Of a stretch of 61,477 nucleotides of DNA, positions 35,245 to 45,579 are shown piece by piece; position 1 is the stretch's first letter, and the number at the start of each line of letters is the position of its first letter. The position numbers were made by a program, and so were the translations under genes. This stretch comes from SZUA-229 sp041589455 (GTDB lineage Bacteria; Pseudomonadota; Gammaproteobacteria; SZUA-229). A model generated the notes under the pieces. It ran no database searches. It was not told the origin of the DNA and saw only the letters and a program-made list of their open reading frames with translations. Where the stretch lies: contig JBFHVQ010000006.1 of NCBI GenBank assembly GCA_041589455.1, positions 1 to 61,477 of the forward strand. Reading direction: 5' to 3'.

Positions 35245-37209
35245 ATGTCCGATAACAATATCGAATCGGTACTAATAGAAGACCGCCAGTTTTCACCTTC
35301 TACAGAATTTACCGCCAACGCCAGAGTCAAACAGGCCGACTTTGACGCTCTGCACAAAGCCGCAAGTGACGACTACACTGGATTCTGGGCTCAGCAAGCC
35401 AGAGAGATGCTGGACTGGCAAACGCCCTTTACTGAAACGCTGGATGACACCCAGGCACCTCATTTTAAATGGTTTGCAGATGGCAAACTCAATGTAACTT
35501 ACAACTGTATCGACCGTCATCTGAAGGACAAGGCCGATAAAACCGCGATTATTTTTGAAGGCGAGAAAGGCGACACTCGCCACATTAGCTACCAGCAACT
35601 GAGTAATGAAATTAATCAGTTTGCTAATGCATTAAAATCTCACAATATTCAAAGTGGTGATCGGGTTGTTATATATATGCCTATGACTCCAGAAGCCGTT
35701 ATTGCCATGCAAGCCTGTGCACGCATTGGCGCCATCCACTCCGTGGTATTTGGCGGGTTCTCAGCAGAGTCCCTACGTGACCGCATCAATGATGCGGGTG
35801 CAAAAATGGTGATCACTGCAGACGGCGGCCATCGCGGGGGAAAAATCGTTGAACTCAAGGCGGCTACCGATAAAGCACTAGATGCAGGCTGCCCCAGCAT
35901 TGAAAATGTAATCGTCTACCAACGAACTCAACATGACATTACAATGCAGTCAGGTCGTGACATCTGGTGGCATGATGCAATTGCCGAACAAAGCACAAAG
36001 TGCGAGCCCGAGTGGGTTGATTCTGAACATCCGTTGTTTCTGCTATACACATCTGGCTCCACTGGCAAGCCCAAGGGCATACAGCACTCAAGTGCAGGCT
36101 ATCTACTCGGCGCCATTATGACGAACCTGTGGGTTTTCGACCTCAAACCCGATGACGTTTTCTGGTGCACGGCCGATGTCGGCTGGATAACCGGCCACAC
36201 CTATGTTGCCTACGGACCTCTTGCAGCCGGTGGCACCATTGTTATTTATGAAGGTGCACCGACGGTACCCGATGGTGGACGCTTCTGGAAAATCTGCGAA
36301 GACCACAAAGTCAGTATTTTCTATACCGCACCAACCGCAATTCGTGCACTGATGAAGCTGGGTGATGAGTTACCAAACAGTTATGACCTGTCATCAATCC
36401 GTCTACTGGGTACCGTGGGTGAACCCATTAATCCGGAAGCCTGGATCTGGTACCACAAGGTAATTGGTAAAGAGCGCTGCCCCATTGTAGACACCTGGTG
36501 GCAAACAGAAACAGGTGCCAATATGATTGCACCTCTCCCTGGTGTAGTCGCCACTAAACCTGGATCATGTACGATTGCCCTACCCGGCATTGATGCCGAT
36601 GTAGTCGATGAAGATGGCAACAGCATCAATGAAGCCAACAAAGGTGGCTATCTGGTAATCAAAAAACCATTCCCCTCCCAATTACGCACCATCTGGGGAG
36701 ATGATCAACGATACAAGGAAACTTACTGGCCCAAATTTGGTGGAAAGTATTATCTAGCGGGCGACTCTGCACGTAAGGATGCTGATGGCTATTTCTGGAT
36801 TATGGGCCGTATCGACGATGTTCTGAATGTATCAGGTCATCGACTTGGCACAATGGAAGTAGAATCTGCACTGGTTGCCCATGAACGTGTCGCTGAAGCG
36901 GCTGTAGTAGGCTACCCTCATGATATCAAAGGCGAAGCCATTTTTGCCTATGTGGTGCTTCGCGGCCCGCGCCCTGAAGGCGGCATTGATGAAGCTCTGA
37001 CTCAGGAACTCCGCAGCTGGGTTGGTGAACAGATTGGCCCCATCGCCAAACCCGATCAGATACGTTTCTCAGACAACTTACCAAAAACACGCTCTGGAAA
37101 AATCATGCGACGACTCCTGCGAAATATTGCACGTGGTGAAGAGATTACCTCTGATACATCGACCCTGGAAAACGAAGACATCCTGTTACAATTACAGGGT
37201 AAAGCCTGA
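35245..37209 (+). CDS. acs: Acetyl-CoA synthetase
   Basis: This 654-residue AMP-forming acyl-CoA synthetase activates acetate to acetyl-CoA. The P-loop is LLYTSGSTGKPKGIQHSSAG near residue 267. DTWWQTETGANM and the CoA-binding region YFWIMGRIDDVLNVSGHRLG identify the acetate enzyme. The C-terminal LPKTRSGKIMRRLLR holds the Lys that is regulated by acetylation in other bacteria. A GACGGAG ribosome-binding site precedes the ATG. No partner gene such as actP is nearby. Confidence 0.97.
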   Translation: MSDNNIESVLIEDRQFSPSTEFTANARVKQADFDALHKAASDDYTGFWAQQAREMLDWQTPFTETLDDTQAPHFKWFADGKLNVTYNCIDRHLKDKADKTAIIFEGEKGDTRHISYQQLSNEINQFANALKSHNIQSGDRVVIYMPMTPEAVIAMQACARIGAIHSVVFGGFSAESLRDRINDAGAKMVITADGGHRGGKIVELKAATDKALDAGCPSIENVIVYQRTQHDITMQSGRDIWWHDAIAEQSTKCEPEWVDSEHPLFLLYTSGSTGKPKGIQHSSAGYLLGAIMTNLWVFDLKPDDVFWCTADVGWITGHTYVAYGPLAAGGTIVIYEGAPTVPDGGRFWKICEDHKVSIFYTAPTAIRALMKLGDELPNSYDLSSIRLLGTVGEPINPEAWIWYHKVIGKERCPIVDTWWQTETGANMIAPLPGVVATKPGSCTIALPGIDADVVDEDGNSINEANKGGYLVIKKPFPSQLRTIWGDDQRYKETYWPKFGGKYYLAGDSARKDADGYFWIMGRIDDVLNVSGHRLGTMEVESALVAHERVAEAAVVGYPHDIKGEAIFAYVVLRGPRPEGGIDEALTQELRSWVGEQIGPIAKPDQIRFSDNLPKTRSGKIMRRLLRNIARGEEITSDTSTLENEDILLQLQGKA

Positions 37210-37217
37210 TTGATATT

Positions 37218-37237
37218 GCCGCCAGCTTGCTGGCGGC
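37218..37237. terminator. Stem-loop after acs
   Basis: GCCGCCAGC, a 2-nt turn (TT), then GCTGGCGGC forms a perfect 9-bp stem 8 nt past the acs stop codon. AT-rich bases follow (ATATTAAC) but there is no real T-run, so termination efficiency is uncertain. It may instead protect the 3' end. Confidence 0.5.
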
Positions 37238-37335
37238 ATATTAACTCTAGATACCCACCTCATGCTTAGCGACAACTCCTTATATAAAAAACCATCCACA
37301 CATATCCTGAGTAATTTTAATAAGTACTAACTCGT

Positions 37336-38613
37336 ATGCTAACCGACAAAAGCACTGTTGAAGTAATAAAAAAATCTCGCAAGCTGGTCAGCATCCTGTT
37401 TTCGGACATTGAGCACTCCACCCGACACTGGGAGCGACGCGGTGATATCGATGCACGCCTGCTTATCGACCGACATAATCGCCTGCTATTTCCAGTGATT
37501 CGCAAATACAAAGGGCGTATTATCAAAACTCTGGGTGATGCCATAATGGCTGCTTTTGATAATGCTGATAACGCCATTAAAGCCGGTATCGCTATGCAGC
37601 AGGTGCTAGCTGCCGAGCGACAAAAAGATAAATATTTCAGCTTACGAACCAGAATAGGAATTCATACGGGTAAATGCATTGTCGAACATGAAGACATTTT
37701 TGGTGATGTGGTCAATGTCGCCGCCAAAATCCAGCACACCGCACAGGCTAATGAAATACTGATTTCATCATCTACCCAGGCCCGCATCAAAACGGCATTT
37801 GAAATCACGCCTCACAGTCAGTTAAAGCTTGCTGGCAAGATTAAACAAATCCAACTTTTCAGTTGTGACTGGAAGCAACATGAAAATTTAGCACAAAATA
37901 TCAGCGCGGATGCAATACTGCCTATTCTTAAGCGGCAGAAGTTTGAAATAATAAGTTACCTTAGCATTATTCTTTTTACTTTATTCTTTCTCTATCAGCA
38001 CTACATTCGTTTTATGCTGGCTGACTTTAATATTCTTCCCGAGCTATCCTCTTTTTCGGAAAAGCTACCCACTGATTATCCACTGGTACTGGCAATTCAA
38101 GTGCTACTACTGATTAGCTTTATTATTTATCTTGTGAGAATCGATTTTATTTCACGGGTATTACTTCGTATTCTCAGCGGTTCACTTGCTGCCTGCCTAA
38201 CTATATTACTTTTTACGGCATTCAATTATTATCTGGAGCTGCCATTCAAAAAGCGCTGGCACCAGAGCATATATCAGAGCAACCACCAGTTCGTCGAGGT
38301 GATAAACAACCAGGTTGCGGTTAAGTTGAAACCCAGCAAGCAATCTCAGGTACTGAGAATATCACCTAAAGGTGAGATTTATGTTTATTTAGAAACCCGC
38401 ACAATAAATAAATTACAATGGGATAAAGTTCAGTTAAGCTCACAACAACACGGCTGGATACCACGCAAAATTCTTCCCGCTTTTGGAGTGGCTGAAGAGC
38501 CGCTTACTAAAACCGATAAATTTTACTTCCGGTATTATGACCTTTATGCCGTAATTTTAGCTATACTCGCTTTTATATGGGGATATCTGGGATACAGAAT
38601 CAGGCCTAGCTAA
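37336..38613 (+). CDS. Membrane-bound class III adenylate/guanylate cyclase with SH3-like domain
   Basis: A 425-residue protein. The cyclase domain is N-terminal (about 15-175), with metal Asp D24 in LFSDIEHST and D68 in TLGDAIMAAF. The adenine-selecting Lys and Asp positions are filled by K64 and D120 (HEDIFGDVVNVAAK), which favours ATP and cAMP. N127 of the transition-state pair is present, but the partner Arg is replaced by K131, so activity may be altered. Membrane segments follow at about 204-226, 248-267, 273-297 and 402-420. Between the last two lies an SH3-like domain (about 323-384, with AVKLKPSKQSQVL and HGWIPRKIL), probably periplasmic. A lipoprotein gene follows 2 nt later. Confidence 0.85.
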   Translation: MLTDKSTVEVIKKSRKLVSILFSDIEHSTRHWERRGDIDARLLIDRHNRLLFPVIRKYKGRIIKTLGDAIMAAFDNADNAIKAGIAMQQVLAAERQKDKYFSLRTRIGIHTGKCIVEHEDIFGDVVNVAAKIQHTAQANEILISSSTQARIKTAFEITPHSQLKLAGKIKQIQLFSCDWKQHENLAQNISADAILPILKRQKFEIISYLSIILFTLFFLYQHYIRFMLADFNILPELSSFSEKLPTDYPLVLAIQVLLLISFIIYLVRIDFISRVLLRILSGSLAACLTILLFTAFNYYLELPFKKRWHQSIYQSNHQFVEVINNQVAVKLKPSKQSQVLRISPKGEIYVYLETRTINKLQWDKVQLSSQQHGWIPRKILPAFGVAEEPLTKTDKFYFRYYDLYAVILAILAFIWGYLGYRIRPS

Positions 38614-38615
38614 CA

Positions 38616-39056
38616 ATGAAATCGCAATCAAACTATCGGATAGTTTTATCTTTTAGCAGCCTGCTACTTATACAGGGTTGTAGTTTTTCGCCTCAGACAC
38701 ATAATATCAGCCCATACTTTGACGGCACGCTTACACTTCAGGGCGAAGCGATTTCGCAGGCCAGAATTCTATTAAGCCTGAAACCTGATGATATTCAATG
38801 CAACCAGGCCGAAAAATCCACTCAGACAGATAAAAACGGTAAATTTAGCCTTAAGCCCATTACCCGTAAAAGCAGCTATGTGCCATTTATAAATTACCAT
38901 TTTGTGGAATGGACGCTTTGTGCAGAATACGAACATCAACGCTATCTTTTGACACAGAACAATCGCTATACAAGCGAACATCAAAACGAATCAATTTATA
39001 TAAATTGTGATCTTGCCATGAAGAAAAAGTCGGCTCACTGCAAAATAGATCATTAA
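38616..39056 (+). CDS. Unknown lipoprotein, transthyretin-like beta fold, paired with the cyclase
   Basis: A 146-residue lipoprotein with lipobox LIQGC (C22). The mature part has the pattern of a small carboxypeptidase-regulatory or transthyretin-like beta sandwich: FDGTLTLQGEAISQARILLS, then QTDKNGKFSLKPI. Four further cysteines (QCNQ, TLCAEY, NCDL, HCKID) could form disulfides. I recognise no named family with certainty. It begins 2 nt after the cyclase gene and is probably made with it, so it may sit on the outer or inner membrane opposite the cyclase's SH3-like domain. Confidence 0.65.
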   Translation: MKSQSNYRIVLSFSSLLLIQGCSFSPQTHNISPYFDGTLTLQGEAISQARILLSLKPDDIQCNQAEKSTQTDKNGKFSLKPITRKSSYVPFINYHFVEWTLCAEYEHQRYLLTQNNRYTSEHQNESIYINCDLAMKKKSAHCKIDH

Positions 39057-39067
39057 ACAGTAATCTG

Positions 39068-40795
39068 TTAACTATTCGCTTTCAGCATTTTTTCAAACTC
39101 ATCGGCAGGTACCGGCTTGCTCCAGAAAAAACCCTGTGCATACTGACACTCACAGGAAACAAGGTATTCCAGTTGCTGCTGAACTTCCACTCCTTCAGCA
39201 ACCATATTAAGCCTTAATGCCTGTGCCAGCTGAATCATCGCTCGAATAATTGCACTGTCTTCTTCATCGTGCGGTACACCACTGATAAAAGAACGATCTA
39301 TCTTTACCGTATCAAAAGGAAACTCCTTAAGATAAGACATAGAAGCATAACCGGTACCAAAATCATCCAATGCAATTCGAATCCCCAGCTGTTTCAACTG
39401 TGAAAGTATCGTTCGCGCTTTTTCACTATTATCTACCAACGCACTTTCCGTTAACTCAACCTCGATAAATTCAGGTGCTATTTCTGCTTCAGCGATAATT
39501 CGCTGGCAATATTCGAGCAAGCCGCCCTCTTTCAGATGACGACTGGATATATTTATAGAAATATTATCAAGCGATAAGCCTTTATTTTGCCAGCACTTCA
39601 GTTGCTCACAGGCCTGCTTTAAAACCCATTGATCAAGCTTGATAATCAGGTCTGTTTCTTCCGCAACAGGTATAAACACACAGGGTGCTACCAGGCCTTG
39701 TTGAGGTTGATTCCAGCGAACAAGTACTTCAGCACCCGAAATTTTCTGAGTAGAAAGATCAATTTTAGGCTGATAAAAAAGTGTAAATTCATCTCGTTCT
39801 AGCGCACTAATCAACTGATTTTCTATATCTAGTCGCCGCATGGCTTTTTCACTCATTTCCTGAGCATAAAACCGAAAAGTATTACGGCCACAATCTTTCG
39901 CCCTGTACATTGCTGTATCAGCATTTTTTAGTAGACTACCAAAATTAGTGCCATCCTGTGGATACATGGCGACGCCAATACTGGCTCCGACATTGACATT
40001 TTTATTACTAACCTGAACTGGCTGTTGAAGAACATCCAGTATATTTCGCGCAACAGTCGTTATTTTCTCAACCTGCTCAATGCCTTCAATAATAACGGCA
40101 AATTCATCCCCACCCAAACGTGAAATTGTGTCCGACTTTCTCAGTAACTCTTTAAGTCGAGTGGCAACAATATTAAGGAGATTATCACCTGCAGCATGCC
40201 CAATAGAATCATTAACCACTTTAAAATGATCAATATCGATATATAAAAGCGCAAAAAAACCGCCTTCACGCTGCACTCGGTTGATCGCCTGGGCTATTCT
40301 ATCAGTAAACAGAATACGATTAGGTAAACCCGTCAGGGAATCATGATAGGCAATATGCCGAATTTTTCGTTCCACTTCTACCGCAGACAGAATCCGTTTA
40401 ATTCGATGCTTGAGAACAGACCAGTTAAATGGCTTAGTGACATAATCACTGGCACCAACTAAAAATGCTCTTTCAACTGAATGATCATCATCAAGAGACG
40501 TTGCCATAAGCACTGGTGTCTCACAACAACCCTCTAACTCAAGAATTTTCTGAGTCGCCTGAAACCCATCCATTTCAGGCATTACTGCATCCATAATAAT
40601 TAAATCAGGCTTATGATGAGCTGCAAGCTCCAGAGCCTGTAAGCCATTGTCTGCTTCGATGACTTGAAAATCACACTGATACATGACATGTTTGATCAAT
40701 AATCGTAAAGATGGATCATCATCAGCAATTAAAATCAATGGAACGTGTTTGGTGTCAGAGCTTTCACTCTGAACGTCATCACTAAAATCATTCAT
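39068..40795 (-). CDS. Response regulator with GGDEF and EAL domains
   Basis: A 575-residue c-di-GMP turnover regulator. The receiver domain occupies about 18-135, with phosphorylation site D69 (LIIMDAVMPEMDG) and K121. The diguanylate cyclase domain (about 145-310) has an intact GGDEF motif at 228-232 and the inhibitory I-site RKSD at 219-222. The phosphodiesterase domain (about 325-570) has GAEVLVRW in place of EAL-VR; the catalytic Glu is kept, and DDFGTGYASMSYL and KIDRSF are present. Both activities look possible. No histidine kinase is adjacent. It converges with the cyclase/lipoprotein pair. Confidence 0.93.
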   Translation of the reverse strand: MNDFSDDVQSESSDTKHVPLILIADDDPSLRLLIKHVMYQCDFQVIEADNGLQALELAAHHKPDLIIMDAVMPEMDGFQATQKILELEGCCETPVLMATSLDDDHSVERAFLVGASDYVTKPFNWSVLKHRIKRILSAVEVERKIRHIAYHDSLTGLPNRILFTDRIAQAINRVQREGGFFALLYIDIDHFKVVNDSIGHAAGDNLLNIVATRLKELLRKSDTISRLGGDEFAVIIEGIEQVEKITTVARNILDVLQQPVQVSNKNVNVGASIGVAMYPQDGTNFGSLLKNADTAMYRAKDCGRNTFRFYAQEMSEKAMRRLDIENQLISALERDEFTLFYQPKIDLSTQKISGAEVLVRWNQPQQGLVAPCVFIPVAEETDLIIKLDQWVLKQACEQLKCWQNKGLSLDNISINISSRHLKEGGLLEYCQRIIAEAEIAPEFIEVELTESALVDNSEKARTILSQLKQLGIRIALDDFGTGYASMSYLKEFPFDTVKIDRSFISGVPHDEEDSAIIRAMIQLAQALRLNMVAEGVEVQQQLEYLVSCECQYAQGFFWSKPVPADEFEKMLKANS

Positions 40796-40897
40796 AATTT
40801 ATTGTTGTTATATTATATACATATCAAACACCATGCTCCTGCAGGCTTTGATACAAAATAAAAAGCTATACCTTAATAGTATAACAGTCAAAAAAAG

Positions 40898-43513
40898 TTA
40901 GGCTTTCAAACCTCTTTCCGTAATTTCGAAAATATCTTTTGCAAGATTCTGTGTATTAGCCACCCGCTGCAGCTGTGCTTTCATCATCTGCTGTCTGGCC
41001 GAGTTATATTTTTTCCATTGAATTAAAGGTAGTAATAGTCGCGCAGCAATCTGCGGGTTAGTGTCATTAAGCTTGATAACAACATCAGCTAATAATTCAT
41101 ATCCTTGACCAGACAAACGGTGAAACTCCACTGCATTAGCCTGTGAAAAGGCACCAATCAGAGAGCGCACTCTATTAGGTACTGACATATCAAAAGCAGG
41201 ATGTTCCATTAAACTCTGTATATGTGAAAATGCAGCATCACCAGCCGCTGTAGCCTGCACTGTAAACCATTTATCAATCACCAGAGGGTCTGCTTGCCAT
41301 TGTTGATAAAATTCCTCTAGGGCTTTTTTACCAGGCCTATCCGTGTAGTGCACAAGGCAGCGCAAAGCTGATAACTGATCGGTCATATTATTAGCTTCTT
41401 TATATTGACGTTGTGCATGGTCAATAGCACTATATTTTGCAGTATTTGTATCACTGCACATAATATAAGCAAGGCAAATATTTTTTAAACTACGTTGCCC
41501 CATAGCTTCTGCTGTTAAATCAAACTGTGAATTCAGATTCTGATCGTAGACCCGTAAAAAATCATCAATTAATTCAAATGCCAATGTCTTCTTACAAAAC
41601 TCTCTGACATAATAAATTGCATCAACATCAATCACTGTCATATTCTGAGCAATATAATCTTCACTTGGCAGTGTTATTAAACGTGCAGCAAGTGCCTTAT
41701 CCAGAGTACTGTCTTGTAATATTTTTTTGAACGTTTCTATAAAGAAGTCATCAAGCGTAAGTGCTTTTCCATTCTGAAAATCATCGATAAGATTCAACAG
41801 TATATCCATACCCAGCTGCTGAGAGCAGTTCCAGCGATTGAACTCATCTGTATCATGTGCCATCAGGAATGCTAGTTCAGAATTTTCCTGTTTAAAATTC
41901 AATCTCACTGGTGCTGAATAATTTCGCAGTGCCGATACAGTAGTACCCTCTTCTATTGCATCAAACTCTATAACTTGATGTTCTTGAGTAATATCTATAA
42001 CACTGGCCGATTCCGTAACTTCATTACCCTGAGCATCGATTAAACCGACACTAAATGGAATATGAAATGGCTTATTACTTTCGATATCTGACGACTGGGT
42101 AAGTTTCAGCTTAAGCAGCTTCTTTTCTGCATCATAATCTGTCTGTAAGTCCAGTTGTGGCGTACCCGACTGATGATACCAGCGCTTAAACTGCTGCAAA
42201 TCGACATTGCTGGCATCTTCCATTGCCTTTATAAAATTTTCTGTGGTTGCTGCTTCACCATCATGGCGTTGAAAATAAAGATCTGTTCCTTTACGGAAAT
42301 TTTCTTTGCCCAGGAGGGTATGTATCATACGAATAACTTCTGCACCCTTGTTATACACGGTAACGGTATAAAAGTTATTAATTTCAACATATGATTCAGG
42401 TTGAATGGGATGCGCCATTGGACCAGAGTCTTCAACAAACTGTCGCGTGCGTAAAATATTGACATCATCAATGCGCTTAACAGTGGCTGAGTTCATGTCT
42501 GAAGTAAACTGCTGGTCTCTAAATACTGTCAGGCCTTCTTTAAGGGTTAACTGGAACCAGTCTCTGCAGGTTACCCGATTACCACTCCAGTTATGAAAAT
42601 ATTCATGACCAATTACACCTTCAATATTAATAAAGTCGGTATCGGTGGCAGTATCCGGACGAGCAAGTACATATTTGGAATTAAAGACATTCAGCCCCTT
42701 ATTCTCCATTGCCCCCATATTAAAATCATCCACAGCGACGATCATATAGATATCCAGATCATATTCCCGACCATAGGTTTCTTCGTCCCACTTCATTGAT
42801 TTATGCAATGAGCGCATGGCATGATCACATTTATCTACATTATGTGACTCTACATAAATGCGACAATCTATTTCTCGCCCGGAGCAGGTAGTATAGGTAT
42901 CAGTAACACACTCCAGATCTCCCGCAACCAGAGCAAATAGATAACAAGGCTTCTTAAACGGGTCTTCCCAGGTAGCACAATGCTGTCCATTATTCAGTTC
43001 TTCTGTATCTACCAGATTACCGTTTGATAACAGTACAGGGTATTTTTCCTTGTCGGCAACAATCGTCGTAGTGAACTTTGCCATTACATCAGGGCGATCC
43101 AGGTAATACGTTATTTTTCTAAACCCCTGAGCTTCACACTGCGTACAATAATTGCCTGATGATTTATAAAGTCCTTCCAGTGAAGTATTTTCCTGTGGCT
43201 TTATAAAAGTTTCTATCTGCAGAGTAAACTCATCCGGCACATCTGGAATCCATAGGTTTTCTTTTGTAACACTAAATTCAGAGTCACCCAGAGCTCGATT
43301 ATTTAGGAATATGGAACCTAGGCGCAGACCTTCTCCATCAAGCTCCAGGATATGTGCGCCATCCAGTGCTTCATTTCTCCTGACCTCCATTTCAGAAACA
43401 ACCCGAGTCTCACTCTCGCCTAGCTCAAATCGCAGGTTAACGGATTCAATCCAGTACTGTGGTGGGGTATAGTCTTTCAGGTAGATCGTTTTTGGGGTTG
43501 CTTCTTTGATCAT
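40898..43513 (-). CDS. pepN: Aminopeptidase N
   Basis: This 871-residue M1 zinc aminopeptidase is the main broad-specificity cytoplasmic aminopeptidase. The substrate-binding motif GAMENKGLNVF is present. The zinc site HEYFHNWSGNRVTCRDWFQL is followed by TLKEGLTV, giving HExxH-x18-E. Length is almost identical to E. coli PepN (870). Single gene. The spacer upstream to the YcgN-like gene is unremarkable. Confidence 0.97.
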   Translation of the reverse strand: MIKEATPKTIYLKDYTPPQYWIESVNLRFELGESETRVVSEMEVRRNEALDGAHILELDGEGLRLGSIFLNNRALGDSEFSVTKENLWIPDVPDEFTLQIETFIKPQENTSLEGLYKSSGNYCTQCEAQGFRKITYYLDRPDVMAKFTTTIVADKEKYPVLLSNGNLVDTEELNNGQHCATWEDPFKKPCYLFALVAGDLECVTDTYTTCSGREIDCRIYVESHNVDKCDHAMRSLHKSMKWDEETYGREYDLDIYMIVAVDDFNMGAMENKGLNVFNSKYVLARPDTATDTDFINIEGVIGHEYFHNWSGNRVTCRDWFQLTLKEGLTVFRDQQFTSDMNSATVKRIDDVNILRTRQFVEDSGPMAHPIQPESYVEINNFYTVTVYNKGAEVIRMIHTLLGKENFRKGTDLYFQRHDGEAATTENFIKAMEDASNVDLQQFKRWYHQSGTPQLDLQTDYDAEKKLLKLKLTQSSDIESNKPFHIPFSVGLIDAQGNEVTESASVIDITQEHQVIEFDAIEEGTTVSALRNYSAPVRLNFKQENSELAFLMAHDTDEFNRWNCSQQLGMDILLNLIDDFQNGKALTLDDFFIETFKKILQDSTLDKALAARLITLPSEDYIAQNMTVIDVDAIYYVREFCKKTLAFELIDDFLRVYDQNLNSQFDLTAEAMGQRSLKNICLAYIMCSDTNTAKYSAIDHAQRQYKEANNMTDQLSALRCLVHYTDRPGKKALEEFYQQWQADPLVIDKWFTVQATAAGDAAFSHIQSLMEHPAFDMSVPNRVRSLIGAFSQANAVEFHRLSGQGYELLADVVIKLNDTNPQIAARLLLPLIQWKKYNSARQQMMKAQLQRVANTQNLAKDIFEITERGLKA

Positions 43514-43642
43514 GTAGTTTCCTCTGCCGCATCTTCAAAGATACAACAAATCCAATGAATATCAAGCACTTACTAATTTTTATTCAAATAACCTTTGTTT
43601 CTTATGTGACTTTTACACCCTGGGTATGAGAAAAATACAAGC

Positions 43643-44098
43643 TTACTCAACATCTTCAATCGTATATAACTGAATTATGTGTTGCTCCAGCTGCTCAGTA
43701 TGGACATACTCTTCAGAGATGGCAAACGCCGAAACAGCCACTCTCGCGTCTTCTACCGATTGCTGGCGACCCGATACCAGGGGGTGCCAACTGGCAAGAG
43801 GCCGACCTTCTGAAAGCCGCCTGTAGGCACAGCTTTCTGGCAACCATTGATATTCTGCCGGGCTCATTTTCCGTATATCAAGACACTCTTGTACCAGAGA
43901 CAGTCGATTAGCATAATTTTTACAGCGACAGCTTTCCGTATTTAATAATTGGCAGCTCACATTGGTGTAGCACACCTCTGCTGTATCTTCATCCTCAAGC
44001 TTTACCAGACAACAGCGAGCACAGCCATCACATAAAGATTCCCACTCCTCATCTGTCATTTGTTGCAAGGTTTTTTGTTTCCAGAAGATCTCACTCAT
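43643..44098 (-). CDS. YcgN-family cysteine-cluster protein (UPF0260)
   Basis: A 151-residue protein matching E. coli YcgN along its length: FWKQKTLQQMTDEEWESLCD, CARCCLVKLEDEDT, CQLLNTESCRCKNY and LPESCAYRRLSEGRPLASWH. The conserved cysteines form the family's metal-cluster motif; the function is unknown. The start is put at ATG 44098 (MSEIFW), as in YcgN; an upstream TTG at 44116 would add six residues. Confidence 0.88.
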   Translation of the reverse strand: MSEIFWKQKTLQQMTDEEWESLCDGCARCCLVKLEDEDTAEVCYTNVSCQLLNTESCRCKNYANRLSLVQECLDIRKMSPAEYQWLPESCAYRRLSEGRPLASWHPLVSGRQQSVEDARVAVSAFAISEEYVHTEQLEQHIIQLYTIEDVE

Positions 44099-44353
44099 TA
44101 CTTTAATCGGCTCCAATCCCCCAAACGGGTGATGCTAAGAAAATGATTTTATTAACTTTTCTTACCTTACCTTAAATTGAAGCACTTCACACTTATCAGT
44201 GCCATTCACCTGGATTAGGGAAGTTTTCCTACCGCCTGTCTTTACAGGGGGTGACATTAGTTTTGTTTATGCTTAAATCCTATTCAACAGATTTACACCA
44301 AATGACAAAAGTTATCCCAGCCATTTTTTTCATCCTCTGGAGGATAACCCTTT

Positions 44354-45499
44354 ATGTCAAACTCAACTTTTTTCAAGAAAAGCCTGCTCGCCCTGTCAAT
44401 TGCCGCACTCACTGGTAGTGTGCTAACCGGATGCGGTGGCAGCAGTAGCGACACTGGCGATACCAATAACGTTTCAGTTAACAATAGCACTGATTACAAT
44501 GGCCCAGGCTCCAAATGGGACCTGAGCATGAATGATGACGGCACATTCCATATAGACCATCGCCCCGATCTAAACTCAGCCATTGACTATACCGTTGATG
44601 GTACCTATACCCGCCATGACTCAGGCTTTGTCAGCCTCACCGTAACCGGCGGCACAGGCCTTGACGCCCCAACTGCCGGCTCTGAAGCATGGGCATTAGA
44701 AGTTCCTGGCTATGCGGTTATGCTAAAGCCTGTCGATAGTGACCAGCTAGTTGCCATGGTTAAAGCCGGTGAGTGTCCAACCGGTGATATTGATGCAAAC
44801 TGGGTCATCGTGAAACAGGATACCAGCGGTGGTTTTGCTGATGCCGATAATTCTGGTCGTGATTTTGCAGGTACCTTCCATTTTGATTACGCCTCACAAA
44901 CACCGTCATTACCCGCCAAGAAGTCACTCACTGATGGTCACCCAACGGTTACTGGCGGAGGCATTGATCCAGGCGAAGTCACCTGTGAAGACGGCATTAT
45001 GAATGTTCCTGGCGCTGCGATGTATTTAACCGCTAATGGCGGAGCGATTGTGCATACGGATGGCATGTCGCCCGGCGATGAAACCGATGACTCATTTATT
45101 TTTGGCCTGGCGCAGAAATCAATTACGCATATTAATGATTCTGATGGCGAGTACGCTGGAATGTTGTTTGATGACAATATGGACAACAACCAGAAGATTC
45201 ATCCCGTTGCACTAAGCTGCATCAGTGGTAGTTGCACTGGGTATCTGGTGACAGATATTACCACTGGCGCAGTAACCAGTGACAGTGTCAGCGTCACCCT
45301 GAGCACCATCAATGATATTGGTGGCGACGTACTTAATGGATTTATGACCGGTACCATTAGCGATGGCTTTGGCTCAGGCAATATGATCTGCATGGCTGAC
45401 CCGGATGCACTGGGCACAGGCAAGAAGATTGTCAGCTGCGTTGGCCAATCACCAGGCGATAATCGTCACATGTTCAATGTACTGTTTGTTTCCAAGTAA
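44354..45499 (+). CDS. Unknown surface or periplasmic lipoprotein
   Basis: A 381-residue protein with a strong lipoprotein signal, LTGCGGSSSD with C27 as the lipidated Cys. The mature part is acidic, rich in Gly, Asp, Thr and Ser, and probably mostly beta. Two cysteine pairs are likely (AGECPTG, EVTCEDG, LSCISGSCTG and the C-terminal MICMAD and VSCVGQ). I see no named domain; repeats are not obvious. It has GGAGGAT before the ATG and a strong terminator after it, so it is monocistronic. Adhesin-like or surface roles are guesses only. Confidence 0.7.
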   Translation: MSNSTFFKKSLLALSIAALTGSVLTGCGGSSSDTGDTNNVSVNNSTDYNGPGSKWDLSMNDDGTFHIDHRPDLNSAIDYTVDGTYTRHDSGFVSLTVTGGTGLDAPTAGSEAWALEVPGYAVMLKPVDSDQLVAMVKAGECPTGDIDANWVIVKQDTSGGFADADNSGRDFAGTFHFDYASQTPSLPAKKSLTDGHPTVTGGGIDPGEVTCEDGIMNVPGAAMYLTANGGAIVHTDGMSPGDETDDSFIFGLAQKSITHINDSDGEYAGMLFDDNMDNNQKIHPVALSCISGSCTGYLVTDITTGAVTSDSVSVTLSTINDIGGDVLNGFMTGTISDGFGSGNMICMADPDALGTGKKIVSCVGQSPGDNRHMFNVLFVSK

Positions 45500-45545
45500 G
45501 TGAATTAACTGGCCACACCCTTGGCCAGACAACAGCTCAACAATT

Positions 45546-45579
45546 AAGGCTCTGCACCGATCCGGCGCAGGGCCTTTTT
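45546..45579 (+). terminator. Rho-independent terminator after the lipoprotein gene
   Basis: AAGGCTCTGC at 45546-45555 pairs with GCAGGGCCTT at 45567-45576 (10 bp, one G-T), with an 11-nt loop and T residues to 45579. It lies 47 nt past the stop codon. Confidence 0.85.

Noticed and set aside
44117..44353. Riboswitch-like leader before the 44354 lipoprotein gene
   Set aside because: Only a short CCTGT/ACAGG hairpin is seen. No known riboswitch consensus is present.
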